A stretch of 14,434 bases of DNA from CAZZIZ01 sp964654535 (GTDB lineage Bacteria; Bacteroidota; Bacteroidia; Chitinophagales; UBA2359): assembly GCA_964654535.1 (NCBI GenBank), contig CAZZIZ010000079.1, positions 1 to 14,434 on the forward strand, written 5' to 3'. Under the pieces are notes generated by a model. It was not told the DNA's origin. It was given only the letters and a program-made list of their open reading frames with translations, and did not search any database. Shown here one piece after another: positions 1 to 8,500 of this stretch. The translations under genes were made by a program, and so were the position numbers. The first letter of the stretch is position 1, and each line of letters opens with the position of its first letter.

Positions 1-1574
1 CAAGTGCTTTTGCAATTGGACAAACATTAACAATTGTAGCAACATTTACGAGTACCGATGATGGTAATGGCGGCTCTTCTCCGGATGGAACGGAGCCAGC
101 TCACCCAGGAATGTGTGATCAAACCTTTACAGCTTCCGTAACAATTCAAGACTGTGCTTCTTGTCCAACGACGAGTACTGTCGATTGTCCAGAAGACTTA
201 TGTGATGGTGACACGCCAACTACGTTTGCAGTTGTTGTTGATGATCCACTAGGAACAGGAATTAGTTCAGGATGGTTTGCAGATGCAGCAGGAACAATTC
301 CATTAGGTCCTGTAAGTAATCAAGGTTGTGCTTCTTCCAGTGGATCAACTTTTTATGTTGTTTCATGTGACAGCGATGCTGATGGTGTTGCCGATACTCA
401 AGTGGTTTTGTTAACGCACAACTTCAATATCTATCCTGCAGACTTCACCGCGACAGTTACAAATACTACCGATTGCTCAGCACCTTCTGTTTCTATTGCA
501 GCAGCAGACGGAACCGAATGTGCAACAGACTCTGGAGTAGGAGCAGCTGCACCAATTTGTCCGGAGACTTCAAGTAGTGAAAGTTCATTCTATGAATTCA
601 CATTCTTCGATGGAACAAGTTGTGAGCAGTTCTTCTCAGGATTAATTACTTCCGATTGTACGGGAACTTGTCCTTGCCCAACTCCATTAGTTCCAGTCGC
701 AGCTTCTGTTGAAGATGCTTGTGGAACATCAACTCCGAATTTACCGAGCGATGCACAAATTGTAGATGACCCAACTTTGGGTACTATAGTTTGGAGTCCG
801 GATCCAACTATTCCAGTTGTTTCGGGTTGTGCACCGATAGTCGTGGTTTACACGCCGAATATTACTTGCACAAATGACTGTTCAATGAACACGGTTGGTG
901 CAACGCATACATTAACAGTATTCCCAGATCCGGCAGATTATGCAGGTGCGGTTGCTGTTGACGGAGCATGCGGTTCTAGCCCAACCTTAGATTTATCAGG
1001 AGTAACTTGTTTGCCAGATATTTCTGGACCGAACGCAATTGTTCCTACGGTCGATGGTTGCGCAACAGATTTGGATACGGCCAACGATCCAGTAGATGGT
1101 TCATTCGAATTTGTACTGAGTCAGCCAGCTGCAACAGTTGCTGCTTGCGCCACTGCTTATTCAGAAACTTTAGCAGCAGCCGATGTTGCTTGTACCGATA
1201 CTTGTCCTGGTATAGTTGACTTCTGCGAATTAGTTATTGCTTGTGTAGATGTTTCAGAATGTGATGGCACTTCTGGAGCAGGACTTTACACCGCATCTAT
1301 TACTGTTGCTTACAACTTAAGCTCTGGTCAAACAATTGATGTGAGTATAGACGGTACATCTTCACAAAGTGTTTCCGTTACCAATGGAGTTCTTACTTCT
1401 ACGGTAGTTGTCGTCAACGGTTTGTCTGCAGATAATCTTGCACACACGATCGATGCGACGGTAGTTGATTCAAACGGAATTTGCACCACAAGTGCGATGC
1501 AAGTTTCATTCAATGCGCCAGAAGATTGTACTGCGTGTAACGTGACGAATCCAGGAACCGTTACCGGTCCATAA
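1..1574 (+). CDS. Large secreted multi-domain protein, 3' part (5' end outside window)
   Basis: The frame is open from base 3, so the first ATG at 111 is not a start and the N-terminus lies upstream of the window. About 523 residues are visible. They are rich in Cys, Thr, Ser, Val and Asp and look like a row of Ig/PKD-like beta-sandwich modules joined by short Cys loops (for example CPCPTPLVPV, QDCASCPTTS, ECDGTSG, EDCTAC). An Asp-rich loop, CDSDADGVADTQ (near 367-402), resembles thrombospondin type 3 calcium-binding loops. There is no enzyme motif or membrane segment. The protein stops at PGTVTGP with no recognisable type IX secretion C-terminal domain, and a strong terminator follows about 25 bases later, so this end looks genuine. 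It is most likely an extracellular or cell-surface structural or adhesin-like protein, similar in style to the giant protein at 5508. The exact function is unknown. Confidence 0.8.
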   Translation, partial: SAFAIGQTLTIVATFTSTDDGNGGSSPDGTEPAHPGMCDQTFTASVTIQDCASCPTTSTVDCPEDLCDGDTPTTFAVVVDDPLGTGISSGWFADAAGTIPLGPVSNQGCASSSGSTFYVVSCDSDADGVADTQVVLLTHNFNIYPADFTATVTNTTDCSAPSVSIAAADGTECATDSGVGAAAPICPETSSSESSFYEFTFFDGTSCEQFFSGLITSDCTGTCPCPTPLVPVAASVEDACGTSTPNLPSDAQIVDDPTLGTIVWSPDPTIPVVSGCAPIVVVYTPNITCTNDCSMNTVGATHTLTVFPDPADYAGAVAVDGACGSSPTLDLSGVTCLPDISGPNAIVPTVDGCATDLDTANDPVDGSFEFVLSQPAATVAACATAYSETLAAADVACTDTCPGIVDFCELVIACVDVSECDGTSGAGLYTASITVAYNLSSGQTIDVSIDGTSSQSVSVTNGVLTSTVVVVNGLSADNLAHTIDATVVDSNGICTTSAMQVSFNAPEDCTACNVTNPGTVTGP

Positions 1575-1598
1575 TATTGTAATTAGTTTTCAAACAAA

Positions 1599-1633
1599 GG
1601 GGGGACACATTTATTTGTGTTCCCCCTTTTTTT
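1599..1633 (+). terminator. Rho-independent terminator of the partial surface-protein gene
   Basis: A G-rich arm (GGGGGACACA) pairs with TGTGTTCCCCC across a six-base TTTATT loop, with a single unpaired T. A run of seven T follows directly (1627-1633). It lies 24 bases after the TAA stop and fits an intrinsic terminator for the + strand gene. Confidence 0.9.
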
Positions 1634-1636
1634 ATT

Positions 1637-1830
1637 GCGTGAGCGCTGGAGGAAGGGTTCTGCAAGAACAGTCACTTTTGTTTCGGCAGTAAATTCTTAC
1701 CGCCTTTGCGGTAGAAGAATTTGCTTTGCCGAAACAAGAGAGGGACCGAGCGCCTAGCGAGCTTCCGACACAGCGACCCGAAATTTGTGCTTTCCGATTT
1801 ATCGGAAGAAGCACCAATGAGGGACACGCC
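1637..1830 (+). repeat. Composite extragenic repeat, copy A
   Basis: This non-coding element begins GCGTGAG and ends GGGACACGCC. It contains an imperfect long hairpin at 1678-1737 (arms TGTTTCGGC...TTCTTACCGC and GCGGTAGAAGAATTTG...GCCGAAACA). A second hairpin at 1787-1814 has outer arms GTGC/GCAC, inner arms TCCGAT/ATCGGA and a two-base AG bulge. Copy B (2019-2245, opposite strand) has the same order of parts: GCGTGAG start, TTTTGTT plus a long hairpin, a GACCC(C)GAA.TTGTGC junction, a bulged hairpin, and a GGG(A/T)CACGCC end. It follows directly behind the terminator of the upstream gene. Elements with a GCGTGAGGGATAG start recur in my recollection of Bacteroidota genomes, but I cannot verify that here. 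Confidence 0.7.
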
Positions 1831-1880
1831 AACAAAAATTTATTTCAGATTGGCAACAACTTCTTTGACTTAATTAAATT

Positions 1881-1948
1881 CGACGAGACCTCCGCATTAT
1901 TTTAAGATTTATAAAATTGCGATTGTCGTCGACAATCGCAGAGGTTCC
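1881..1948. repeat. Isolated extragenic hairpin between repeat copies A and B
   Basis: A perfect inverted repeat sits at 1919-1939: arms GCGATTGTC and GACAATCGC with a GTC loop, extendable by one pair. Weaker outer complementarity joins GACCTCCGC (1887-1895) to GCAGAGGTTCC (1938-1948), enclosing an AT-rich inner arm pair (ATTTTA / TATAAAAT). It looks like a small extragenic palindromic element. There is no T-run directly after it, so it is not a standard terminator. Confidence 0.55.
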
Positions 1949-2018
1949 ACTTTGAGAGGACTAGGTGAGTGTTCAAGACTGTAAACTTTGATTGTAAAAT
2001 TTCTAAGTAATTAATTTG

Positions 2019-2245
2019 GGCGTGACCCACTCACATCTGTGCGAAACTCGTAAATCGCTTCTTCCTGCGGAAAGCGATTTTGCTATGGTCGCACAAGTTC
2101 GGGGTCGGGCTATCCAGGACTCCGCGTTCGCTCCGGTCGCTTTCTTGTTTCGGCAAAGCAAATTCTTCTACCGCAAGCGGTAAGTATTTGCTACCTCAAC
2201 AAAAGCGACTGCGCCCTGCGGTCACATCCTTACTATCCCTCACGC
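2019..2245 (-). repeat. Composite extragenic repeat, copy B (inverted relative to copy A)
   Basis: Read on the minus strand it starts GCGTGAGGGATAG at 2245 and passes through a TTTTGTT segment. It then forms a hairpin around GCAAATACTTACCGC / GCGGTAGAAGAATTTG and reaches GGATAGCCCGACCCCGAA. A hairpin with outer arms GTGCGA/TCGCAC and inner arms AAATCGCTT.TCC / GGA.AG.AAGCGATTT follows (2039-2094), and the element ends GGGTCACGCC. The second hairpin keeps the same two-base AG bulge as copy A although its stem sequence differs. The first 13 bases overlap the last codons and stop of the transporter gene. Confidence 0.7.
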
Positions 2246-3135
2246 GGTTTTTCTGAGGGAACTTTGGAGCTGATTAAGTAAACCCCGGAAACAATTAATC
2301 CCAAACCAACAAAATGCCACAGCGACAAAAACTCGCCATCTAAAAATGCCCACACCAATGCAACGATCGGAATTATGTATGTCGTAGTCGAAGCGAACAA
2401 AGCATTTGTTCTTTGGGCGATACCGAAAAAAATAATGCTCGCATAACCTGTACCCAAAACACCTAGTAAGGTAAGCGCACCAAAAGACAACCAAGCGCCT
2501 TCGACATTTACAAGTTTGGAAAACGTACCCGAGTAGAACAAAATTGCGAATGCCAAAGGAGAAATCAATAGATAGCTCGCGAAACTTAGAGCCCTGGGAT
2601 TTATATGACTGCAATAACGCTTCACCGTATTTATGCTAATCGCGTAGCAATTGCCAGCCAGTAAAATCAGTAAGGCATAAGAAATGTTATTTAAGCCTAA
2701 CCTGCTGGGATTAGAAAAAAGTATCAAAACTGCAGCGCCTATCAAACCAATAAGCAGGCCCAAGGATTTTTTTAGAAAGAATGAATTGCCAAAAAGTAAA
2801 ATGCCCCAGATAAAAGTAAAGATGGGTACCAAGGCATTAAGGCAACCAGAAATCCCGCTATCAATTTTTAATTGAGCAACGGAAAACAATACTGCAGGTA
2901 TGGCTGAACCAATTAAGCCGACGACTAAAACGAATTTCCAATCGGCTTTGCTAATTATTTTTAGACTTCCTTTTGCAAATGGAATTAGTGCTATAAAAGC
3001 CCAAGCAATTCTGGCCGCCGCGACTTCCAAGGGTCCAAAAACAACCAGACCTTTTTTAATCAGAATGAAAGAACTGCCCCAAATAATAGATACGAATAGC
3101 AAAAGGAGCCAATCGGTTTTTTGTATTTGAGGCAT
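2233..3135 (-). CDS. EamA/DMT-family membrane transporter
   Basis: A 300-residue polytopic inner-membrane protein of the drug/metabolite transporter superfamily, with two EamA domains of about five helices each. It would export or import a small metabolite, but the substrate cannot be read from the sequence. Visible family hallmarks are the first-helix WGSSF (residues 19-23), LVPIFTFIWGILLFG closing the first half (111-125), and YIIPIVALVWAFLDGE (258-273) near the end of the second half. I chose the ATG at 3135, which gives the usual short cytoplasmic N-terminus (MPQIQKTDW) and starts 16 bases after the obg stop. A longer form would need a TTG at 3162 and overlap obg. It is the last gene of the adk-obg unit. 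Its final codons (Pro-Arg-Glu-Gly-stop) lie inside repeat copy B. Confidence 0.88.
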   Translation of the reverse strand: MPQIQKTDWLLLLFVSIIWGSSFILIKKGLVVFGPLEVAAARIAWAFIALIPFAKGSLKIISKADWKFVLVVGLIGSAIPAVLFSVAQLKIDSGISGCLNALVPIFTFIWGILLFGNSFFLKKSLGLLIGLIGAAVLILFSNPSRLGLNNISYALLILLAGNCYAISINTVKRYCSHINPRALSFASYLLISPLAFAILFYSGTFSKLVNVEGAWLSFGALTLLGVLGTGYASIIFFGIAQRTNALFASTTTYIIPIVALVWAFLDGEFLSLWHFVGLGLIVSGVYLISSKVPSEKPREG

Positions 3136-3151
3136 ATGTTTTGGTGGTGAC

Positions 3152-4141
3152 TTAAGAAACAATTGCCTTCCAGACCTTGTCTTTCAATTCAGCTAAACCA
3201 GTTTGGGTGACCGCTGAGATAAAAACAAAAGGAACCGGAGGAAGCTGAGGAATAATTTCATCAATTATTTCTTTATCGGCTAGATCGCTTTTGCTAATAG
3301 CCAACACTCGATCTTTGTGCGTCAATTCCGGATTGTATTGAGCCAGTTCATTGAGCAGCGTTTTATATTCTTGCATAATGTCGTCGCTATCGATAGCAAT
3401 AACGAATAGCAAAACTGAGTTTCGTTCTATGTGTCTGAGGAATCTTGTTCCCAAACCTTTGCCGGTATGAGCACCTTCAATTATTCCAGGTATATCTGCC
3501 ATAACAAAAGAACGATCGTCTCTATAAGAAACGACACCAAGGTTTGGCTTAAGAGTGGTAAAGGCATAGTCCGCTATTTTAGGTTTCGCTGCGGACACCA
3601 CGGAAAGCAGGGTAGACTTACCTGCATTTGGAAAACCCACTAAGCCAACATCGGCTAAGAGTTTTAACTCCAGAATTCTCCAGGCTTCTGATCCCGGTTT
3701 TCCTTCTTGAGCATAACGCGGAGTCTGGTTGGTCGAAGATTTGAAATGGTCATTGCCCTTTCCACCGCGACCACCTTTTTGCAATACGAATTCTTCGTTG
3801 TGGTCTTTTATCTCGGTTAAGATCTCTTGGTTTTCACTATCGCGAAGGACAGTTCCTAAAGGAACATCGATATAAACATCATCGCCGTCGGCGCCATGCA
3901 TTCTGTTGCCACCGCCGTTACCACCATGAGCTGCTTTAAAATGTTTCTTGTACTTGAGGTGGAGTAAAGTCCATAAGTTTTCATTTCCTCTTATGATGAT
4001 GTGACCACCTCTGCCACCGTCGCCGCCATCGGGCCCGCCTTTCGGTATGTATTTCTCTCTGCGAAAATGAGCGGATCCACTTCCACCGTCTCCAGAAGCA
4101 CAGTGGATCTTTACATAGTCAACAAAGTTTTGGCCGGACAT
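3152..4141 (-). CDS. obg: Obg-family GTPase (ribosome assembly / stress control)
   Basis: A 329-residue protein of the Obg/CgtA family, a GTPase that binds the 50S subunit and couples ribosome assembly to nucleotide levels. The glycine-rich Obg fold fills residues 1-158 (for example KGGPDGGDGGRGG near 34-46, HGGNGGGNRMHGADGDD near 72-88, GGRGGKGNDHF near 123-133). The G domain follows: G1 GFPNAGKS at 169-176, G2 threonines at 195-196, G3 DIPG at 216-219, G4 SKSD at 283-286 and G5 ISA at 308-310. G4 has Ser in place of the usual Asn (NKxD), a change I recall from other Bacteroidota Obg proteins. The protein ends soon after the G domain, so the variable C-terminal OCT domain is absent. It starts 18 bases after the adk stop and is cotranscribed with it, a common arrangement in this phylum. 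Confidence 0.97.
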   Translation of the reverse strand: MSGQNFVDYVKIHCASGDGGSGSAHFRREKYIPKGGPDGGDGGRGGHIIIRGNENLWTLLHLKYKKHFKAAHGGNGGGNRMHGADGDDVYIDVPLGTVLRDSENQEILTEIKDHNEEFVLQKGGRGGKGNDHFKSSTNQTPRYAQEGKPGSEAWRILELKLLADVGLVGFPNAGKSTLLSVVSAAKPKIADYAFTTLKPNLGVVSYRDDRSFVMADIPGIIEGAHTGKGLGTRFLRHIERNSVLLFVIAIDSDDIMQEYKTLLNELAQYNPELTHKDRVLAISKSDLADKEIIDEIIPQLPPVPFVFISAVTQTGLAELKDKVWKAIVS

Positions 4142-4159
4142 AAAGTGGAGCTTAATCTA

Positions 4160-4768
4160 CTACTCCTCTTCTTCCTCTTCCTGTTGATGGAAACGAAAAT
4201 CATCTATCTTTTTGCAAAGTGCATCTGTGATTTCCTCCATATTACCAATACCATTGATTAGGTGTAGCTTTTGTTGCGATTTATAGAAGATTGCTAAAGG
4301 AGCAGTTTGATTTTCATAAACACGTACGCGATTGCGAATTGTTTCTACATTTTGATCATCGGCTCTTCCTGAAGTTCCACCTCTTTTCAAAATTCTCTTA
4401 GTAAGTTCTTCCTCATCAACATTTAAGGCTAGAACCAATGCAATAGACATGCTTCTTTTATTTAGCATTTCATCAAGTGCTTCGGCTTGAGTGGTTGTTC
4501 TCGGAAAACCATCAAAAATGTAACCCGAAACCTTACCAGAGGTTGCATCGAGTTTGTTTGCGATCATACCGATTACAACATTATCGGGAACCAACTCTCC
4601 TTGGTCCATAAATGTTTTTGCTTTTTTACCTAAATCAGTCTCACTTTTGATTTCTCCTCGCAAAATATCGCCGGTAGATAAATGCAGGAGATTATAATTT
4701 TCCTTAATTCGACCAGCCTGAGTTCCTTTTCCACTTCCCGGAGGACCAAATAGAATCACGTTTAACAT
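4160..4768 (-). CDS. adk: Adenylate kinase
   Basis: A 202-residue cytoplasmic nucleotide kinase that interconverts ATP + AMP and 2 ADP. The P-loop GPPGSGKGT is at residues 8-16. The AMP-site motifs STGDILRGE (31-39) and FDGFPRTTTQAE (85-96) are present, and the LID region is the short, zinc-less type (KRGGTSGRADD, 128-138), followed by arginines at 145-149 (RNRVR). Core length matches the short bacterial form of about 190 residues. The extra length is a C-terminal tail, HQQ followed by six Glu, encoded by a GAA/GAG microsatellite just before the stop. It is the first gene of the adk-obg-transporter unit and faces the giant surface-protein gene across a long intergenic region. No convincing promoter could be fixed upstream. 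Confidence 0.97.
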   Translation of the reverse strand: MLNVILFGPPGSGKGTQAGRIKENYNLLHLSTGDILRGEIKSETDLGKKAKTFMDQGELVPDNVVIGMIANKLDATSGKVSGYIFDGFPRTTTQAEALDEMLNKRSMSIALVLALNVDEEELTKRILKRGGTSGRADDQNVETIRNRVRVYENQTAPLAIFYKSQQKLHLINGIGNMEEITDALCKKIDDFRFHQQEEEEEE

Positions 4769-5507
4769 AAAAAATCTGCAGTTTTAGAGGACTTGAGAAT
4801 GAACGGCGAAAATAATCAGGAAAAGTTTAATCTCGTTTATGGGAACGAAAATAGGGCTAATAAGTTCTTTTTTTATTGCCGAGTATAGCGTCGTTTTTGC
4901 GCGAAATTTTCGGGAGTTTTTTGCAAGAAAACAACACAGATTTTTTCCAGTTTTTATGCTCAATTTTGAGTTAATTTTTAGTAGCGAAATAGAAATCTTT
5001 CTTTAGATTTTCTATTGCGTGGTTGATTTATAATGTACTGATATAGAGCTTATTGCAAGGGAATTTTTTCTTTTTGCGTCCTTGATTTTGAAACGCAAAA
5101 GACATTTGCTAAGTGCTAAAACTGAATTTCTTTGAAATAAGAAATTCTACAGATTTTTTATCGTCTTACGATTGAATTTTACTGCTATTAGTTACTATAT
5201 TAGAAGTCATATTGTTTGGTTGTTTTCCGAGAACTCTCTACACAAGATTCTCGATTTTTATACTCAAGAGAAATTCCGCAAGGAACTTTTGAGGCGTGTT
5301 TGAAAGATGCGTCGCTTTTTTGTCATTTGATTGAATGACAACGAGCGTGTATTACGTAGGCTTACCCTACGAACGACTTTACAATTCAACGGATAGGAAA
5401 TAAATAGACTAGAATAATAAACTACTGTAATGAAAAAGAAACTCGAAAATTACCTCTTGTGCAGAATAGATGAACTGCGAAGTGGTTATGGTTTGAGGAG
5501 AATCGAA
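4769..5507. other. Long divergent intergenic region with structured leader of the giant gene
   Basis: I see no gene in this AT-rich stretch between adk (-) and the giant gene (+). It holds four clean inverted repeats. The first is at 4988-5016 (AATAGAAATCT / AGATTTTCTATT). The second is at 5124-5147 (GAATTTCTT / AAGAAATTC, perfect 9 bp, six-base loop, T6 a few bases later). The third is at 5320-5341 (TTGTCATT / AATGACAA, perfect 8 bp). The fourth is at 5355-5371 (CGTAGG / CCTACG). Promoters for both flanking genes should be here, but no clear TTTG / TAnnTTTG pair was found. Confidence 0.6.
5124..5159 (+). terminator. Possible hairpin-plus-T-run (attenuator-like) in the leader
   Basis: A perfect 9-bp stem (GAATTTCTT / AAGAAATTC) with a TGAAAT loop is followed, after TACAGA, by six T. 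The stem is AT-rich and the T-run is offset, so termination would be weak. It could act as an attenuator or simply be an mRNA-stabilising hairpin upstream of the giant gene. Confidence 0.3.
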
Positions 5508-8500
5508 ATGAAAACAGTGTTACTTGCTTTGCTTTGCGCGTCCTTTTCAGGTCAGCTTACTGCACAAGATTGTAACGCGAGCTTTTCGTTTTCAGGTGCC
5601 ACGTGTGCTTCGAATGAATGTTTCGATATCACAGTTTCCCCAACCTTTGGAACAGGAATCTACATCTTCGATTATGAAGGTTCCACATTTGATCCTGCAA
5701 CAGGAGGCGTTATTACCGATCAAGGTAATGGCGTAATTGAATTTTGCCCACAAGACGCTCAAAATGGTCAGCTTGGTTTGTACACCATTTCGTATTCGGT
5801 ACCAGCTACCGATCCGTCTTGTTCGTCATCATTCTTCGTAACAACTTCGGTTGATGTGCAAGCATCTTTCGATCCTTGTTTCACGATTTTAGAAGCTGAA
5901 CCTTATTGCCCAGGTTCGACGATTACCATTACTCCTAACGAGGATTGGTCTTCACTTCCACCTGATCAAAATGTTTGGACCATTGACGGTGCTCCTGCAG
6001 TAGTTACTGGCCCAGATGCGGCTGGTGATTTAAGCTTTGTAGTACCGACAGCTCCTGGAACTTATACTTTAATGCACAGAACCAATGATGATTTGTGCGC
6101 TGAGTTTTGTTCTGCTGCAATCGTTGTTCCAGATCCAAACACTGGTGGTGGCGGTGGAGTCGGCGACTTGTTGCAAGACAACATAGTTTGTCAATCCGAC
6201 TGTGGCATTGATTTGACGCAGTTCTTGGTTCCATCTGGAACTACTGCTTCAGGCGGTGGTACTTGGGAAGCAATTGATATTCCACCTTTCATTAATGAAA
6301 TTGAGTACTCTCACGTAAGTGATCGTGAAACTAGAATTCGCGATTTCGAAAACAACGATATCGAGGGTACCAATATTTGGAACAACCCTGCGGATTTCAT
6401 TGAGATTGCCGGTCAAGCTGGTACTAATCTTAGTGAGTACGTACTTGTTTTATACGATGCATCTGAAGGTGCAATCGATAACATTGGTGAAGGAAACGGT
6501 TCTGTATACGCTGTACTAGCACCTGCTTTAGGTATTGGTTGGTACACTGACTATGTAGATACAAATGAAGTCAATACCAATGTTGCCAGCTTCTGTGAAG
6601 ACGGTTTCATCATTGACAACGATCCAAATGATCCACTTCCAGTTTGCCCGCAAACTGCAATTGATCAAGATTTGGACAATACACATTTAGGTGCGACTGT
6701 TCCGAACATTTGCTGTACGCCTAGAGTTTGGGATGATAACTTCAACCAATGGTGTACTCCTCCGGATATCATACGTTCTTACAGAAACATTGCATTAGCA
6801 GGATTCCCAGGACACTTGGATGATGCTATTGATTGCGAGTACTGTGGCGACGATGCTGAGTACTGGGATGAAAATGTATTCCCACTTATCTTCTTAGACA
6901 ACGGTCAAATTCAAAATGGTGCTACTGATAACGAGCTAGGTGCTCCGACTCAAGCAATGATGACTATTGACAATGAGTACACTGCTGCTTCTGGTGTTAA
7001 CTACGGTGCAATTGGAATCGGTCTTGGTTCTGGTCGTCACGTAAACAACGGCGCTTCAGCTTGTGCTGGTGGTAACTTCCACAGTGGAGATATCTTAGCA
7101 GGTCCTGCGGGAGTTGCTTTGGTTCACGTTGGAGATTTCTACAATAATGCATTGGCAAACTCTCCACTTGGAGCTGGCGACTTAAATGACGCAGCTTGGG
7201 GTGACGGTGATGACTGGTTCAACCCAGATGAGTTCAGCCTTTGTAGCCAAGGAAACTTTGAAGTAGTACAGTTCTTAGGTTATGGTACTGGTTACGATGC
7301 TTATGACATTACTGACTACTACGACGATACAGGAAACTTAAACGGAGTTGATCCAAATGGATACTCTGCACACGATCCGAACAACCCTATTGCAAATGGT
7401 GGTAGCTTAAACGGTGACGGACCAATAGAAACGGACGAAGGTGAAGATGGCGAAGGCTCAGATATGGGCGATCCTATCAATCCTTATTTCGCAGCTTGTA
7501 ATGTAAACGTAGGTGGTTCTTATAACATAGATGATCCCGACGGTGATGATCCATGGAACCCAGATACATTGGACGGTAACGCCGATGATCACGCTGGACT
7601 ACATACTAATAAGGGTATCTTCTCGGCCTGCAACGGTCCGGCAAGAGGTCTCGTGAGTACAGACATAAATGTATATGACACCCATGAACACGATGTCGAC
7701 TTTGGCGATATCGACTTGTTCTCAGGTGGATTGGATTATGGTAGTAGATCGCTTCAGTTCACGAACGATTGCTGGCATATTCCAGACTTAACGGACAGAG
7801 AAATAAACTATCAAATCTCTCCAAGCCCACAGTTGAACTCTAATCAATTACCATTCCCAGGCTTTGTTGCTGGAACGGTTTCTGATTTGGATCACGTCAA
7901 TATGAATGGTACTCCAGTTGAATACTACTCTTTAGAGTATAGTTCTCCTGGTCACCTTAACTGGGCTCAGTTAGGAAACTCAGGCTTCGGTGGATTCTCT
8001 GGCTCAGGAAACGCTGTTGGAAGTTCAGCAGAAGAATTCTATTTCGACTTTATTGCTCCAAATGGTAACATATTCGACTTATGTAACCTTTGTGAGTCAT
8101 TATTCGTAGGCGGTAAAGTTGTTACTGAAAACGATGTTTACACTGGCGGAAATGGTGACTTAGATAGTGACGATCCGAATGGAGTGGCTTTCGATCTTAG
8201 AAAGAATCAAGTGTATCCTTTATGTGTAAACTATGCTTCTGGTGCTGCCGGAGGTGGTGGTGGAGCTAATCCTTGCGCGCCTGCTGGCGGCGGAGGTGGT
8301 GCCGCTGGAGAGGAGTCTAGCGCTTGCCTATACATACTTATGGATTACGATGAGTTCTGGGAAGCTCCGAGATTTGTATGTGAAGGACAGGGACCAATTA
8401 AGCTGAATACTCTTTATATGGATTCTATTCAGTTCATACCTCCGCACAGAGTTTCTGGTTCTACAATTTTCCAAGCTACTTTCTTAGTAGAGGACAACGT

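Noticed and set aside
1632..1835. Minus-strand open frame of 67 codons
   Set aside because: It lies entirely in repeat copy A; its composition follows the hairpins and it has no protein features.
2019..2094. Possible tRNA or other standard RNA gene from the strong hairpins
   Set aside because: There is no cloverleaf, T-loop or anticodon arm, and the parallel copy at 1787-1830 shows it is part of a repeat.
4001..4261. Plus-strand open frame of 86 codons
   Set aside because: It is antisense to the start of obg and the end of adk, both certain genes.
5200..5225. Promoter for the giant gene at a TATTGTTTG-like sequence
   Set aside because: It has one extra base relative to TAnnTTTG and no TTG at the right distance upstream.
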